A stretch of DNA of 64,000 nucleotides from Trichomonas vaginalis G3 (taxonomy: Eukaryota > Parabasalia > Trichomonadida > Trichomonadidae), in contig NC_067207.1 in the NCBI RefSeq assembly GCF_026262505.1, forward strand, positions 22,164,082 to 22,228,081. The letters are read 5' to 3'. Made by a program: the position numbers and the translations under genes. The notes under the pieces are model-generated. The model saw nothing but the letters and a program-made list of their open reading frames with translations. It was not told the DNA's origin and searched no databases. Below are positions 10,497-21,493 of this stretch, one piece after another. The stretch's first letter is position 1. Each line of letters opens with the position of its first letter.

Positions 10497-10635
10497 CACT
10501 TAATAGATAAAGAGATTTTTTAGAAAAATTCTTGTGGGTTTGATGACAATATGATTCGTATTATAGTTTAAAAAAAAATCGAAATTTTTAGTTTTTTTTT
10601 TCTTTACACACAAAAAAAGAAGGTAAAAAATAATT

Positions 10636-13600
10636 TTAAAGTTGATCGAGACCGAATGTAGAAATCTGGTGTTTTCTAACACGAGATCTAATATCAACAG
10701 CAGTACCGTATGTAGTTGTGTCAATAGTGTTATACCTTACAGTCTGGAACGAGTTAACAGGAGGTTCGAACGCGTAACCATTTGGATTTTCGACATCAGG
10801 ATAAGCACCGATATTTACATCCTCTTGTTTGGCCACAGGAACAATGATATCTTCTGGTTCTTCAACAACCCTTTCAGGCTCAGTAGTGATTGTTTGTTCT
10901 TGAACAGACTTGCTAGAACTAGCCTTTTCGTAGTCAAAGATGTGAGTTCTTTCTCTGACCAAAATTCTGTTCAAACAAGTATCTCTTGAGTTGAAATATG
11001 CGTTGATAGCAATGATTGGAATTGTTGCCAACACAGTTGCACCAATGATAGAGAACCAGAACAAATTAGATCCGAATGTTGGAACAGAAAGACCTCTGAT
11101 TTCTGTTGCGAAACCAGTATAATCCAAAACAATAACAACAAGCGGATAAATGATGATTGATCCCCAAATGAAGAAATGTTCCATCCATGTCCAATAAGAA
11201 GACATTGTCGCAATCTTGAAGTTGACAACGAAAACAACACATCCGTAAACAGTAATTCCGAATGCTCCGTAACCAAGAGATTTTCCAGAAGAGTCAACGA
11301 AAGGACGCATTCCGAGATAAGGAACAAATAAACAAACTAAAGCATGTAAAACACCGATACCTAGTGCTTCCCAATACTTCATGTAAGAGACCATTTCTTT
11401 TCTCTTTCCTTCCCATTTGTATAATTCTGGTTCGCTCATTGATGTCTTCATAGAAACATCTCTTTCCAAACCAGCGTAAACAACAGGTGGAGCGGAAGTA
11501 AATATGACATTGAAGATGGAAAACAACATTGAATCATATAATGTCAAAGAAGAGAAATTGCAGAAAATTCCATAAAAGAATTGACATAATGAGCAACACA
11601 TGTTCTTATAGAAAGAATAGTTAATTAAGTCAATATTACGTTTGAAATTAAGTCTGCCATGAACAAGTAACAATCTCTTCAAGAACCTGAATTGTGCAAA
11701 TGAATAATCACTTGCTAAAACTGCTTGCCTACCTTCTTGTCCTGAAATTCCAACACCTATATCTGCTTCAAGAATCATTCCTACATCATTTGCACCATCA
11801 CCAATTGCCAATGTCAATGCACCTGTTTGTTTACGAACCATTGAAACAACAGTTGCTTTTTGAAGTGGCGAAACTCTGCAGCAAACAACGGATTGGCATA
11901 TAGAAGCGAATTGGAAGAAAAGAGGCTGATTCTCAGGTAACAATGCATGATACAAAGCTGCTCCTGATGCAACTAATGCTACAGGACCTGTTTCTTGCAA
12001 TCCTTTGTTCAATTCATTGATGATTTCTTGTGAATCGTTCGAATCCAAAATCGTCAATTTCATGTCTGTTGATAACAATGAACAAGCGAAACCAATGTTG
12101 ATGGCTGTCTCTCTCTTGTCTCCTGTAATAACCCAAACTTTGATTCCTGCTTTGAGTAGAGAATCAATTGCTTCTGGAACACCAATTTGAAGTTTGTCTT
12201 CAATTGCTGTTGCTCCTAATAATTGTAAATCACATTCAACTTCATTTGCTACTTCATCGACAGCTTGTTCTCTTCCTTCTAGTTTGCAGCATGCATCGTT
12301 ATACCTCTTTGCCCATCCTTCAAACCATTGTGGATCAATGACTTTATATGCAGCACATAATGTTCTCAAACCGTCAGCAGCGAAATCTTTCAAATGCTGC
12401 TGTGTGACATCTACGTAAAGAGAGTCTTTTGCAAGTCTGGCCATGATCAAGTCATCGGCGCCTTTGCAGTATAAGACAATCTCGTTCGTCTCTGGATGTC
12501 TGATGATGACGGAAGAGCGTTTTCTTTCAGAAGTGAACTCAAGAACGGCTAAAACTTCAACTTCGACATCGACATCGTTGTGTCTTACGGTGACAGACCC
12601 TGGTTTTCTTGCTTTAAATAGGTATCCGAAATCTGCCGCTGCGGATACTAAGGCTCCTTCGTCTGGAGATGATGCTTGGAATGCAATTCCGTATGGCTTC
12701 TTCTCATTTGGTTCTGGAATGACGGCATGGCACACGGAAAGCATCCAAAGGAAGTGCTTGATCTCCATTGGAGTGTTTCCATTTAGTAATTGCATGAATT
12801 GGTCGTCTTTGAATACTTTGCCGGTCGGATCTGGTTTCTCGCATGGAATTCCACGGCATCTGCAGGCTGCATAGGCTACTTCTGTGGTGCCATGGCCGTA
12901 TTTGCGTCCTGCAATCGAACATTTCATGAATTCCATGATATTGCGGGTAAGAGTACCTGTTTTGTCCGAAAAGATGTATTCGATGTTGCCGAGATCTTCT
13001 GAGAGGTTGGATGTACGCGAATCTGCTCCGGTTTGTGTTTCTACGTGATACATTTCTGCATCCCAGGCAACAAAGCCTGATTGGAACAGTCTGACGACTT
13101 CCAAGGTAACGTAAAGCGAAATAGGAATCATGGCGTTAATCAAAATGATGTAAGAAATCATTAAAATGAAAAATCCTGCAACTCCTGGGCGTTTCATATC
13201 CCAGCCTTTGTAGAGATACCATATATTTCCATTAACGATGTTCTTTTCGTAGACAGCACCAACAATGCCGGAGATTATGCCGATACCGATCATAAGAGCG
13301 AAAACCGAGAGTAATTTCATATTGAGACCACGCTCTAATGAGGATACCTTTGAACGAGCAGTTGATGAGTTCTTCATAAGCTTGGATTCAAGGCCTGTGT
13401 AAACAACAACTCCGATCATCCATTTTGTATTACGTAAGATGCAGCCACGAAGAAGAACTTGCTTGTTCTCTAGTGGAATTGTCAAACCGTTAAGGTCGAA
13501 ATAGCCATTGAAGGTGTAAAGTACATTATTCGGTTCATCACAAACAATGGTCGTAGAGAAACGAGCAGCAGATTGGGCGTCTATGACATCCTTTGTTTGT

Positions 13601-14124
13601 GGCATGGCCTGACGTACCTTAAGATTTGTTTCTCCGTCCAAATTGCAAGTATCAATGTATGCAACGCTATCTGGTTCACTTGTTGAGAGCATAACGATAT
13701 CAGCAGGTACTTGTTCATTGGAATTCATGAAAATAACATCGCCAACAAGAACATCTCTCCATTTCACATCTTGCCACTCAAAACCACGTAACACATGAGC
13801 AGTAGAGTTATTGATCTTTTTATCACTGAAGCCACGCTTGATATCTTCCCAAGCTTCACGGATGGCTGAAATTGCAACGACAATAACAAGTGGTAAAATA
13901 GCTGGACCAGCTTCAAGCGGAGCCCATGGAAATACGTAAAGGATAATTGAAATAACAAGGAAGTAAAAGTTTGCAATTCTACGGAATTGTTCGAATAAGT
14001 TTTTTGGTAAAAATGACCAAATAGAGTATTTGGTCGTAGTAATCGCATTATCTATAAATAATGGTTTTCCTTTTTCATTCTTTGTCTTATGAACAGTGAC
14101 TGAACGACCTGTAACTTCAGTCAT
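10636..14124 (-). CDS. P4-type ATPase (phospholipid flippase)
   Basis: 1,162 residues, the normal length for the family. In order: an N-terminal segment with FEQFRRIANFYFL; the actuator loop DGETNLK at about 163; the P4-specific PISLYVTLEVV in the fourth membrane helix at about 334; the phosphorylation site DKTGTLT (Asp387); the nucleotide-binding motifs SSPDEGALV (about 485) and CKGADD (about 553); TGDK (about 667); and the hinge GDGANDVGM (about 775). A C-terminal membrane domain and a hydrophilic tail of about 100 residues follow. All catalytic residues are present. P4-ATPases move aminophospholipids to the cytosolic leaflet of plasma or Golgi membranes with a CDC50-type partner, which is not in this window. 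The start is preceded by a long A-run. Confidence 0.95.
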   Translation of the reverse strand: MTEVTGRSVTVHKTKNEKGKPLFIDNAITTTKYSIWSFLPKNLFEQFRRIANFYFLVISIILYVFPWAPLEAGPAILPLVIVVAISAIREAWEDIKRGFSDKKINNSTAHVLRGFEWQDVKWRDVLVGDVIFMNSNEQVPADIVMLSTSEPDSVAYIDTCNLDGETNLKVRQAMPQTKDVIDAQSAARFSTTIVCDEPNNVLYTFNGYFDLNGLTIPLENKQVLLRGCILRNTKWMIGVVVYTGLESKLMKNSSTARSKVSSLERGLNMKLLSVFALMIGIGIISGIVGAVYEKNIVNGNIWYLYKGWDMKRPGVAGFFILMISYIILINAMIPISLYVTLEVVRLFQSGFVAWDAEMYHVETQTGADSRTSNLSEDLGNIEYIFSDKTGTLTRNIMEFMKCSIAGRKYGHGTTEVAYAACRCRGIPCEKPDPTGKVFKDDQFMQLLNGNTPMEIKHFLWMLSVCHAVIPEPNEKKPYGIAFQASSPDEGALVSAAADFGYLFKARKPGSVTVRHNDVDVEVEVLAVLEFTSERKRSSVIIRHPETNEIVLYCKGADDLIMARLAKDSLYVDVTQQHLKDFAADGLRTLCAAYKVIDPQWFEGWAKRYNDACCKLEGREQAVDEVANEVECDLQLLGATAIEDKLQIGVPEAIDSLLKAGIKVWVITGDKRETAINIGFACSLLSTDMKLTILDSNDSQEIINELNKGLQETGPVALVASGAALYHALLPENQPLFFQFASICQSVVCCRVSPLQKATVVSMVRKQTGALTLAIGDGANDVGMILEADIGVGISGQEGRQAVLASDYSFAQFRFLKRLLLVHGRLNFKRNIDLINYSFYKNMCCSLCQFFYGIFCNFSSLTLYDSMLFSIFNVIFTSAPPVVYAGLERDVSMKTSMSEPELYKWEGKRKEMVSYMKYWEALGIGVLHALVCLFVPYLGMRPFVDSSGKSLGYGAFGITVYGCVVFVVNFKIATMSSYWTWMEHFFIWGSIIIYPLVVIVLDYTGFATEIRGLSVPTFGSNLFWFSIIGATVLATIPIIAINAYFNSRDTCLNRILVRERTHIFDYEKASSSKSVQEQTITTEPERVVEEPEDIIVPVAKQEDVNIGAYPDVENPNGYAFEPPVNSFQTVRYNTIDTTTYGTAVDIRSRVRKHQISTFGLDQL

Positions 14125-14413
14125 TGTTTTTTTTTAGCTTTTTTTTTCTGACGTAAACTTCTCAAAAATAATTTTTCATATCCTTGGAGCTGTTGAGCAA
14201 GGGAAGAAAAAACTTTACATCTCAGATCCGAATTTTAAATCGAAATGGATACTGTTGTAAACAGAAATTCATCAAAAGTGACACCTCAGAAAAGCTAAAA
14301 TATTGAATTTTTGGAACTTTTGATAGAGCACGTTTTGAAATATTAATTAAAGTAAATGTATATTTTGTAAAGATTCTTTTTAATAAAAAAGTAAAATTTT
14401 GAAGAAGAACACA
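14125..14413. other. Flippase upstream region
   Basis: Contains the 26-bp string TAAACAGAAATTCATCAAAA plus six bases at 14258-14283, which recurs inverted at 15479-15504 outside the palindrome. No gene supported. Confidence 0.5.
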
Positions 14414-15338
14414 AAATCTTCTGAAAAATAATATCACATAAACTCATATTATTTTCTAATATATAACTATTTTATATAAAAATCAAATTCAATGATCTTA
14501 AAAGCGAAGGATAAACCTCAAAATTTACGAATATAATGAGTGGGAATATAATGCTTATCTATCATAAAACCATATGAAATATCAATTTTTGCTTTACGCC
14601 TAATTTTGACGACAATTAGCAAAAAATGTTAAATGTTAACACTCAGTCCATTTGAATATGAAAAATAAAATTGACTTTGATTAAATGTTTTTATTTATCA
14701 TGCAATTCTTCTTGCGACCAAAGATTTGAATAAAAGTTCAAAAAATAAGATAGAACTTAAAAAATAATATACGGTAGTGTTTACTAATAGATGAATAGTA
14801 TATAAATTCTATTAAAATGGATTTGATCCAAAAAAATATATAAAATTTGATCATAAATAAAATCGTTTTAAATTACTTCTTCATTTAAATTATAACAATT
14901 ATTTTTGGTTTTATATTTTTTTGGATCAAATCCATTTTAATAGAATTTATATACTATTCATCTATTAGTAAACACTACCGTATATTATTTTTTTAAGCTA
15001 TCTTATTTTTTGAACTTTTATTCAAATCTTTGGTCGCAAGAAGAATTGCATGATAAATAAAAACATTTAATCAAAGTCAATTTTATTTTTCATATTCAAA
15101 TGGACTGAGTGTTAACATTTAACATTTTTTGCTAATTGTCGTCAAAAATTAGGCGTAAAGCAAAAATTGATATTTCATATGGTTTTATGATAGATAAGCA
15201 TTATATTCCCACTCATTATATTCGTAAATTTTGAGGTTTATCCTTCGCTTTTAAGATCATTGAATTTGATTTTTATATAAAATAGTTATATATTAGAAAA
15301 TAATATGAGTTTATGTGATATTATTTTTCAGAAGATTT
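14414..15338. repeat. Near-perfect palindrome: two 427-bp arms, 71-bp spacer
   Basis: Left arm 14414-14840 and right arm 14912-15338 are reverse complements along their whole length. Checked base by base, only about three small differences (a T-run length change and a short indel near 14752/15000) separate them, about 99% identity. The spacer is 14841-14911. The arms end abruptly at both outer boundaries. They encode no recognisable protein. No target-site duplication is seen directly at the arm ends. Possible origins are a fold-back element, an inverted duplication by template switching, or arms kept identical by gene conversion. Confidence 0.95.
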
Positions 15339-15798
15339 CATTCTATATGCCTATGAAAAGTACTCTCAAAACTAACTTTTTCCTAATTATAATTAAATCT
15401 AGAATATTGTATTATGCTTAGTATTATTTCATTTTTCTCATTCAATTTAGAATTTACAAATGTCAAAAAATTGAGAGCTGTCACTTTTGATGAATTTCTG
15501 TTTATCACAATACTATTACCCCTTCTCTTTTTATTTTATTTTGACCACATAGCAAACATTTTATCGAGTGAATTTTTTTTTCCTTTCTCATCCCTTGCGA
15601 ACTTTTTCAATATGAAGATTTTTTGTATCTACTAAATTAATCGTTACTAAGTAGATTTTATAATAGTAAAAAATTGAAACATTATTCATTAGATCTAAAT
15701 TTCGAATAATTTGATTGATTTCACAGATGCTTGCAAATAGAATATGGCTAATATATCGAACATACAAACATTTTTAATATAACAAACAATGAAAATAA
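15339..15798. other. Spacer right of the palindrome
   Basis: AT-rich, with a 73-residue frame (15414-15635) of membrane-like composition and no recognisable features. Carries the outer 26-bp inverted match at 15479-15504. Confidence 0.4.
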
Positions 15799-17479
15799 TT
15801 AATATGGAAGGAAATTCCACGGCATCTCTTTGATTTCTTCAACTTTGTTCTCATCAAGAAGAGGCTTTGGTTTTTGTGGCTTAATGAATGGTTTTGAATA
15901 AAGCTCTTGGATAAACTTTTCGTTGTCTTCAGATTTCGAAACTTTGTTTTCGGAAGAAACAGTTTGTTGAACGCTTCCTATTCTTACAGCAGATGCGTAT
16001 CTAGAAGAGAATCCTTTCTTCACTTCTCTGTTTTTCCTGCTTCTCATCTTCGTGTAAAACTAATTCATCGTGCATTAACTTGAAAGTTAAGATATTCGAG
16101 TCAATATCCTTAGCCACATCTTTGTTCATCCTCTCTAGATCACCTAATTTCATACCGCGTTCAGTATCTTCGTCAACGACTGGCGCATTTTCTTCTTCTG
16201 TTTGATCTTTTTGTTTCGGAGGGCTTGGATTCCTTTCTGAAAGCTTCTTCTTGGTGAAAGCAGCAATAATAGGATCTTTATCATCTATATCTGGTATTTC
16301 ATCTCTCTTATTTTCAGCTAAAAGACGGCCAAGATCATTTACAAACTTTTTAAGTGTTTTTGGTTGGCAAATTTCAACTTCTTTGATGCGCGTCCTCAAA
16401 TCATCCATGAAATGCATCATCCTGTCATCTCTCATCGACTGTCTTTCGTTAAATTCCTTTCTTTTTTGCTGATAATTTTCAATAATGTGAGGTTTTCGAG
16501 CTCTGTGAAGCAAAGATCTGGTTTCTATCATAGGATTATATGAATTAACAGTTGCAGTAAGGTTTTCTTCGGTGTGAGGATCAGGAAGCAAAGTTGGGAA
16601 ATTTAATTCCAAATCTTCAACTCCATTTCTTGGAAATTCAAGTTCCATCTTAACATTTTTAGTATACGGCATGATCTGGCGCTTCGTGGAGCTCTGAATC
16701 AAAGGAGTTAATGATGTAGGACGGAAATAAATTGTTTGAGGAGGAATTCTATGATCTGGTGGCGTTAAACTCTTGAGATCTTCCTTAGGAAGCTCTATAC
16801 TAGGTATGTAATTCGGATCTTTTGGAGGATTAAGTAAAGCATCAGGAATATCTGCTTGAGGTGGAATTTTGAAATATTTTTGAAGGGTTTGCATTACGAA
16901 TAAATCGATAGCAGTAAATCCTGTAAACGTTTCGACGGATAATATACACAAGTTTTGTCTGAAATCTTTCTTTGCTGCAATGGGATTTCCGCATGATTTT
17001 TGAAGAAACATGTCTTGTAATGTCTGTGTTGCAAAATATGGAAAACTTCGCAAAAAGGCATCAATTATCTTTGAAGGATACTTCTTTTCTGTATATAACG
17101 CAAATAATAATAAACCCCAAGCTTCACCAGTGACTTTTTGAAATCCATCTATTCTGTAGTCTTGAGGAAGGTGCATTTTGAAGTGAAAAAGCCAAAATAA
17201 AGGTTCAAATAGATTTGTTAAGTAATATAAATTTTCTTCGTAAATCTTTTTAGCATCTTTTTCTTCTTCGATGAATTTTATTGCATCTAATGAGTTTTGT
17301 ACTGATTTTGTAAGTATCGACATCATTTTTGTATCTCTTTTTTGATATGGAATTCTTTCCATCTCGTAGAATTTATATTCTTCCTGTTCCTTACTTTTTC
17401 CTTTAGCAGCAACAGTTCTAGATCTATTGCGCAAGGCTGACGATTTAGGACCAGAGGTAACAAAACTAATTCTTTTCAT
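15799..17479 (-). pseudogene. Hypothetical protein gene with one frame break near its 3' end
   Basis: The main frame runs from the ATG at 17479 to a TAG at 16001 (492 residues). A second minus-strand frame, 15799-16047, overlaps its end and continues in the same style (RYASAVRIGSVQQTV to EMPWNFLPY). A single-base change close to 16001-16010 (around ATTCTCTTCTAGATACG) would join them to about 560 residues. The first 220 residues are helical with aromatic-rich segments (FEPLFWLFHFKMHLP, AFLRSFPYFATQTLQ); the rest is charged and low in structure. No domain recognised; a cytoskeletal or flagellar role is possible but not shown. The break may be real, a sequencing error, or a dispensable tail. Confidence 0.6.
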
Positions 17480-18006
17480 AAAAATTTTATACGTTACTTC
17501 AGTGAATTTTGGCGGGTTATGCCCAGATCATGTATTCAGAAGTCTCTACACATATTATTAGGTTTTTAAGAACCAGATCCTATATATATTGCAATATGGA
17601 TGCATTTCGCCATGGAAAAATTTGAGATGAATTAACACATTTCAGTAACAATATCTTATTCACTTAAATTCCAACTAAATGAGTGATATATTTGTGTTTA
17701 AACAAGTAAGAAGTTCCATTTTTATTTATTAATTGAAACTCAATTAATATAGAATAGATCGTTGTATGGTAGATAATGATGAACTCTATTAAACACAGTA
17801 TTGACTAATTTCATATAATTAAGTGATATCATGCAATTAATCATCAGTTTTGAAGCCATTCAGATTAAAATCGTGTCATTTATACAAAATCGTTCAAGAG
17901 ATAAATCACTGTAAGCTATGTTATGCTATTTTATCATGTAAATTCTGATTTGTAATTTGAGCAGGCGTAATTATAATTTCAAAATTTTTTTTATTATCCA
18001 AAAAAA
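17480..18006. other. Divergent intergenic region
   Basis: AT-rich spacer between a leftward and a rightward gene; it must hold both promoters. It ends in a T-run, then ATTATCC and an A-run directly before the HECT gene ATG. Nothing else seen. Confidence 0.5.
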
Positions 18007-20004
18007 ATGAGTTATGATGATATTTTTGTCCAATATTATTATCAAATAACTCATGGTTGCGAGTCTGTCAACTGCAAGAATCCATATTGCATGTCATGCT
18101 CTTCTTTTCATCATCCAGAAAATCCAACATTATTAGCAGTCAATTTAGCCGAAAATCATTTCAGCAAAGATAACTTATGCAGCTCCTTATCATATTTAAT
18201 CACCGAACCTCGTATTATGCTGCCATTAGCACGTGCACAAGGCTTTTTCAACCAATATATCACTGACCAAAAGATTTCAGATGAAAATGCTCAAGGATTA
18301 GAATCAGTTCTTTCAGACGATAAAGCGTTTCCATACATATTTTTATCAGATGATTCAGAATTAGAACAAGATGATTTACTTATTAGCGATTCATTAATCG
18401 TTTCATTTATCAAGATGCATCAAAGGCAGCCGAACTATTTCATCGAATACGAATCCAAATTCACTCCAGTTTTGAAGAAAATTCTTCTTGATAAATCCGA
18501 CACATTAAGGAATGTTCGTGCTCACATCATGCTCTTTTTATTCCCAGAACTTATTTCCAACAGTATCGCCGACATTTCTCGTTCAATTGCCGAGTTTTCT
18601 ACAGAAAAATTAAATGTCTTCATAGAATCCATGATTCGCATTCCAAACATGTTCAAACACATGGTCGAACTTACAAAATCCGCTTTGGACATCGCCTGCG
18701 ACCAAAAAGTGAAGCCTCATTCGGCCATATTACATTCCTTGACATCTTTCATTGAAATCCTTGCCTACGTCAATTCCCAGTTACCTATGCAGCTTACACA
18801 GTCCAAGTTCTTCTCAGAAAAGCTATGTTCCATCATATCCCCTGAAATGGAATTTCAACTCATCAAAGATGGCAATTTCTCATATCTCAGTACACCATCT
18901 GTCCTTACACACATATTCCGTGCAAACTTGATCTCAAAAGAAACCGCTTTCATGAACTTTTTGAATAATAACCGTAAACGAACAATTTCAATCAGAAGAT
19001 CACATGTTCTTGAAGATGCACTTAACAGTTTCTCCAAACTATCACAGCACGAGCTCCATGAACAGATATCCATCCAATTTGAAGGCGAAAAAGGTGTCGA
19101 TGACGGTGGTGTTTTTAAAGAATTAGTTTATATTTTGACGAACGAATTAATCAAGCCCGATTTGAAGTTGTTCCAAGAAACAAAAACAGGATATTGGTTT
19201 GTCCCTGGCGGTGACCAGAAGCTCCTCAAATTGTTCGGTATCATTGTTGGTTTGGCCATTACAAATCAATTGATTTTACCTGTCAGATTTCCAAAGATTT
19301 TCTATAAGAAATTCGCTAGAACACAGGTAACAATCAATGATTTCGAACAATACGATCCTTCAATTGCTCAGTCCTTCAAAATGCTAAGAAACATCGCGAA
19401 AAGCGGCGGCGATGTAAAAGATGCAGAAATTAATTTCGTTTTTACAAAAAGTGACAAAGGAGAAGTTGAATTAAAAGAAGGTGGCAGCAACATTGTTGTT
19501 GACAATGATTCTGTTGAAGAGTACATCAGATTGTACATTGATTATGTTGCTAATAAGAGCATTGAAAAGGAATTTGAAGCTTTCTTTAGTGGTTATAATG
19601 ATGTGTGCGACATTCCAATTGTTTCTTTGCTTTCTAGCCGTGATTTGGAACTTTGCGTGTCAGGAGAAGAGACATACAACTGGATTGAGTTACAGCAATC
19701 TGCTGGCTACAATGGTTACGATAAATCTTCTAAATCTGTCCAGTATTTGTGGGAAATTTTCATGAAAATGGACGAAACAAAGAAGAAAGCTTTCTTGAGA
19801 TTTGTGACTGGTTCTGACCGCGCTCCAATGGGCGGATTGAAGAAAGTAATCATTTATATCCATTATTCAGGGGATACAAATCTACTACCAACAGCACACA
19901 CATGCAAATCAATTCTCGTGCTTCCTGACTACCAAGATAAAGAGAAATTAGAAAAAGCTATGAACATTTGCATCGAAAATGCTGAGGGTCTATTTTTGAT
20001 TTAA
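18007..20004 (+). CDS. HECT-type E3 ubiquitin ligase with AZUL zinc finger (UBE3A/E6AP-like)
   Basis: 665 residues. Residues about 9-40 (YYYQITHGCESVNCKNPYC then MSC) match the AZUL zinc-binding domain, which in known proteins is specific to UBE3A-type ligases and docks on the proteasome. A helical middle follows, then a full HECT domain from about 330 (SIQFEGEKGVDDGGVFKEL) to the end. The catalytic cysteine lies in HTCKSILVLP (Cys633), 33 residues from the C-terminus as is usual. It would accept ubiquitin from an E2 and pass it to substrates in the cytosol or nucleus. AZUL plus C-terminal HECT in a shorter-than-animal protein supports orthology to UBE3A; substrates are unknown. The stop codon is followed at once by a strong hairpin. 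Confidence 0.92.
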   Translation: MSYDDIFVQYYYQITHGCESVNCKNPYCMSCSSFHHPENPTLLAVNLAENHFSKDNLCSSLSYLITEPRIMLPLARAQGFFNQYITDQKISDENAQGLESVLSDDKAFPYIFLSDDSELEQDDLLISDSLIVSFIKMHQRQPNYFIEYESKFTPVLKKILLDKSDTLRNVRAHIMLFLFPELISNSIADISRSIAEFSTEKLNVFIESMIRIPNMFKHMVELTKSALDIACDQKVKPHSAILHSLTSFIEILAYVNSQLPMQLTQSKFFSEKLCSIISPEMEFQLIKDGNFSYLSTPSVLTHIFRANLISKETAFMNFLNNNRKRTISIRRSHVLEDALNSFSKLSQHELHEQISIQFEGEKGVDDGGVFKELVYILTNELIKPDLKLFQETKTGYWFVPGGDQKLLKLFGIIVGLAITNQLILPVRFPKIFYKKFARTQVTINDFEQYDPSIAQSFKMLRNIAKSGGDVKDAEINFVFTKSDKGEVELKEGGSNIVVDNDSVEEYIRLYIDYVANKSIEKEFEAFFSGYNDVCDIPIVSLLSSRDLELCVSGEETYNWIELQQSAGYNGYDKSSKSVQYLWEIFMKMDETKKKAFLRFVTGSDRAPMGGLKKVIIYIHYSGDTNLLPTAHTCKSILVLPDYQDKEKLEKAMNICIENAEGLFLI

Positions 20005-20005
20005 T

Positions 20006-20031
20006 AAAAATTGATATTGATATCAATTTTT
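20006..20031 (+). terminator. Perfect hairpin just after the HECT stop codon
   Basis: AAAAATTGATAT, two bases, ATATCAATTTTT: a 12-bp perfect stem starting two bases after the TAA. It may form the 3' end or a processing signal of the mRNA. Position and symmetry are seen; function is inferred. Confidence 0.4.
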
Positions 20032-20821
20032 TGTTATAGAATGAACTCTTACCACTTTCATGAACTCAATTCTCTGAAATGGTCCGGAGAAACATGAAAG
20101 ATTGTCATATATTTCAATGATTAGCTCAATTATAAAATAGTGAAGTACTTTTTAGATTTAATATTTAATGAGTTTTTTTTTTCAGCCCGAAACTAATGAA
20201 GAGAAATTTATTTTTATATGCTACGCCATTTTCTTGACGTCTGGAATCAACCTCATCCTTGAGCCAATACATTGAATTTGACACTTGAGTGTCAAAAAAA
20301 TTCTCATTTTAGATGGGGGCGATACCCAAAACTACCCGATTTGCCATTTTTTGAGGGGAAATAACTTTTTTAGCAACAAATGTGTGACATTATAAAGTCC
20401 TAGTTTTATCTCTAATTTGTAATGAAAAATAGAATTGCAAAAGATTATAGACAATCAGTCCAGCTTTTCGATGTGATTTATGAGATTATTATATATATTG
20501 CTAATAAGGAATAAAGTTAACTGCTTAAAATCGAATTTTGAGCATGGTTTATTTTTGAAATTATTTGATCATTGAATTTTCGGCGATTTAAATGGATCAA
20601 TCCGCAATATAATATAACTCAAATTGATAAATGCTATTAGTTTAAAAACGATTAAAAATTGCAACCGAAAATGGTCAAAAGTAAGTCACGAAAATATGAA
20701 ATTTAGATAGCTAATTTGATTTAATTAAAGACGACGAAAAAAATATTTTTAGTCTTATATATAAGATTCATTAGCGAAATTCGTCATTTCTCTTACAAGA
20801 GAAAGTGAAACATTTTATCAA
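20032..20821. other. Spacer with a 20-bp palindrome
   Basis: TTTGACACTTGAGTGTCAAA at 20277-20296 is self-complementary, and its right half plus an A-run and TTC recurs near 56558-56574. Nothing coding. Confidence 0.5.
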
Positions 20822-21493
20822 TTGATTGAACATATTCGATTAGAGTTTTGCAGCAAACAAATAATTGATGAAATTCAAAATTTAACTAACGAAAATAACT
20901 ATAATATCATCATCAACTCATTCCATGATTCATTATTGCGATCAAGACCTACAAAATATAATTATCCTCGTTACAATATTCAAAACGAATATTTACAAAA
21001 TGTTTCTGAGATAAAGAAATCAAATGATTTCTCAAATATTTATAAATTCTTAGATGAAATATCAGAAAAAGATAATCGAATTATGATGCCAATTGCATTA
21101 AATGAACTTGCAGACACAAAAGATTCAAGTGGTTATTACATTATTCATAAAGCTGCTAAAGATGGAAATCTCAGACTTGTTCGATGCTTTGCTGAATATA
21201 ATTATAATATCGAAATAAAGAGCAATGGTGATTATCAATGCACTCCGCTTATTTTTGCATCAAGAGAAGATCGTCTTGGAGTTGTTAAATATCTTATCTC
21301 TATTGGAGCGAATAAAGAGGCAAAGGATAAAGATGGATGGACTTCACTCATTTGGGCATCAATAAATGGTCGTCTTGAAGTCGTTAAATATCTTATCTCT
21401 GTTGGAGCCAATAAAGAAGCAAAAGATAATGAAGGAAAAACTGTATTCGACCGTGGAAATAATGATATAAAAAATTATCTATCTTCTTTATGA
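20822..21493 (+). pseudogene. Ankyrin-repeat protein fragment, 5' end lost
   Basis: The open frame encodes a helical segment and two full ankyrin repeats (TPLIFASREDRLGVVKYL; TSLIWASINGRLEVVKYL) ending in a short half repeat and stop. The frame opens after a TAA at about 20762 and has no ATG until about residue 88, so the usual N-terminal region is missing or shifted. Closest in style to the intact gene at 8537-9655. Either a truncated copy or one expressed from an internal ATG. Confidence 0.65.

Noticed and set aside
14222..14437. 71-residue minus-strand frame upstream of the flippase
   Set aside because: It crosses the palindrome boundary and has no protein-like features; the arms are non-coding.
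15414..15635. 73-residue Phe/Leu-rich frame
   Set aside because: Composition is what T-rich DNA gives by chance; no start context or similarity.
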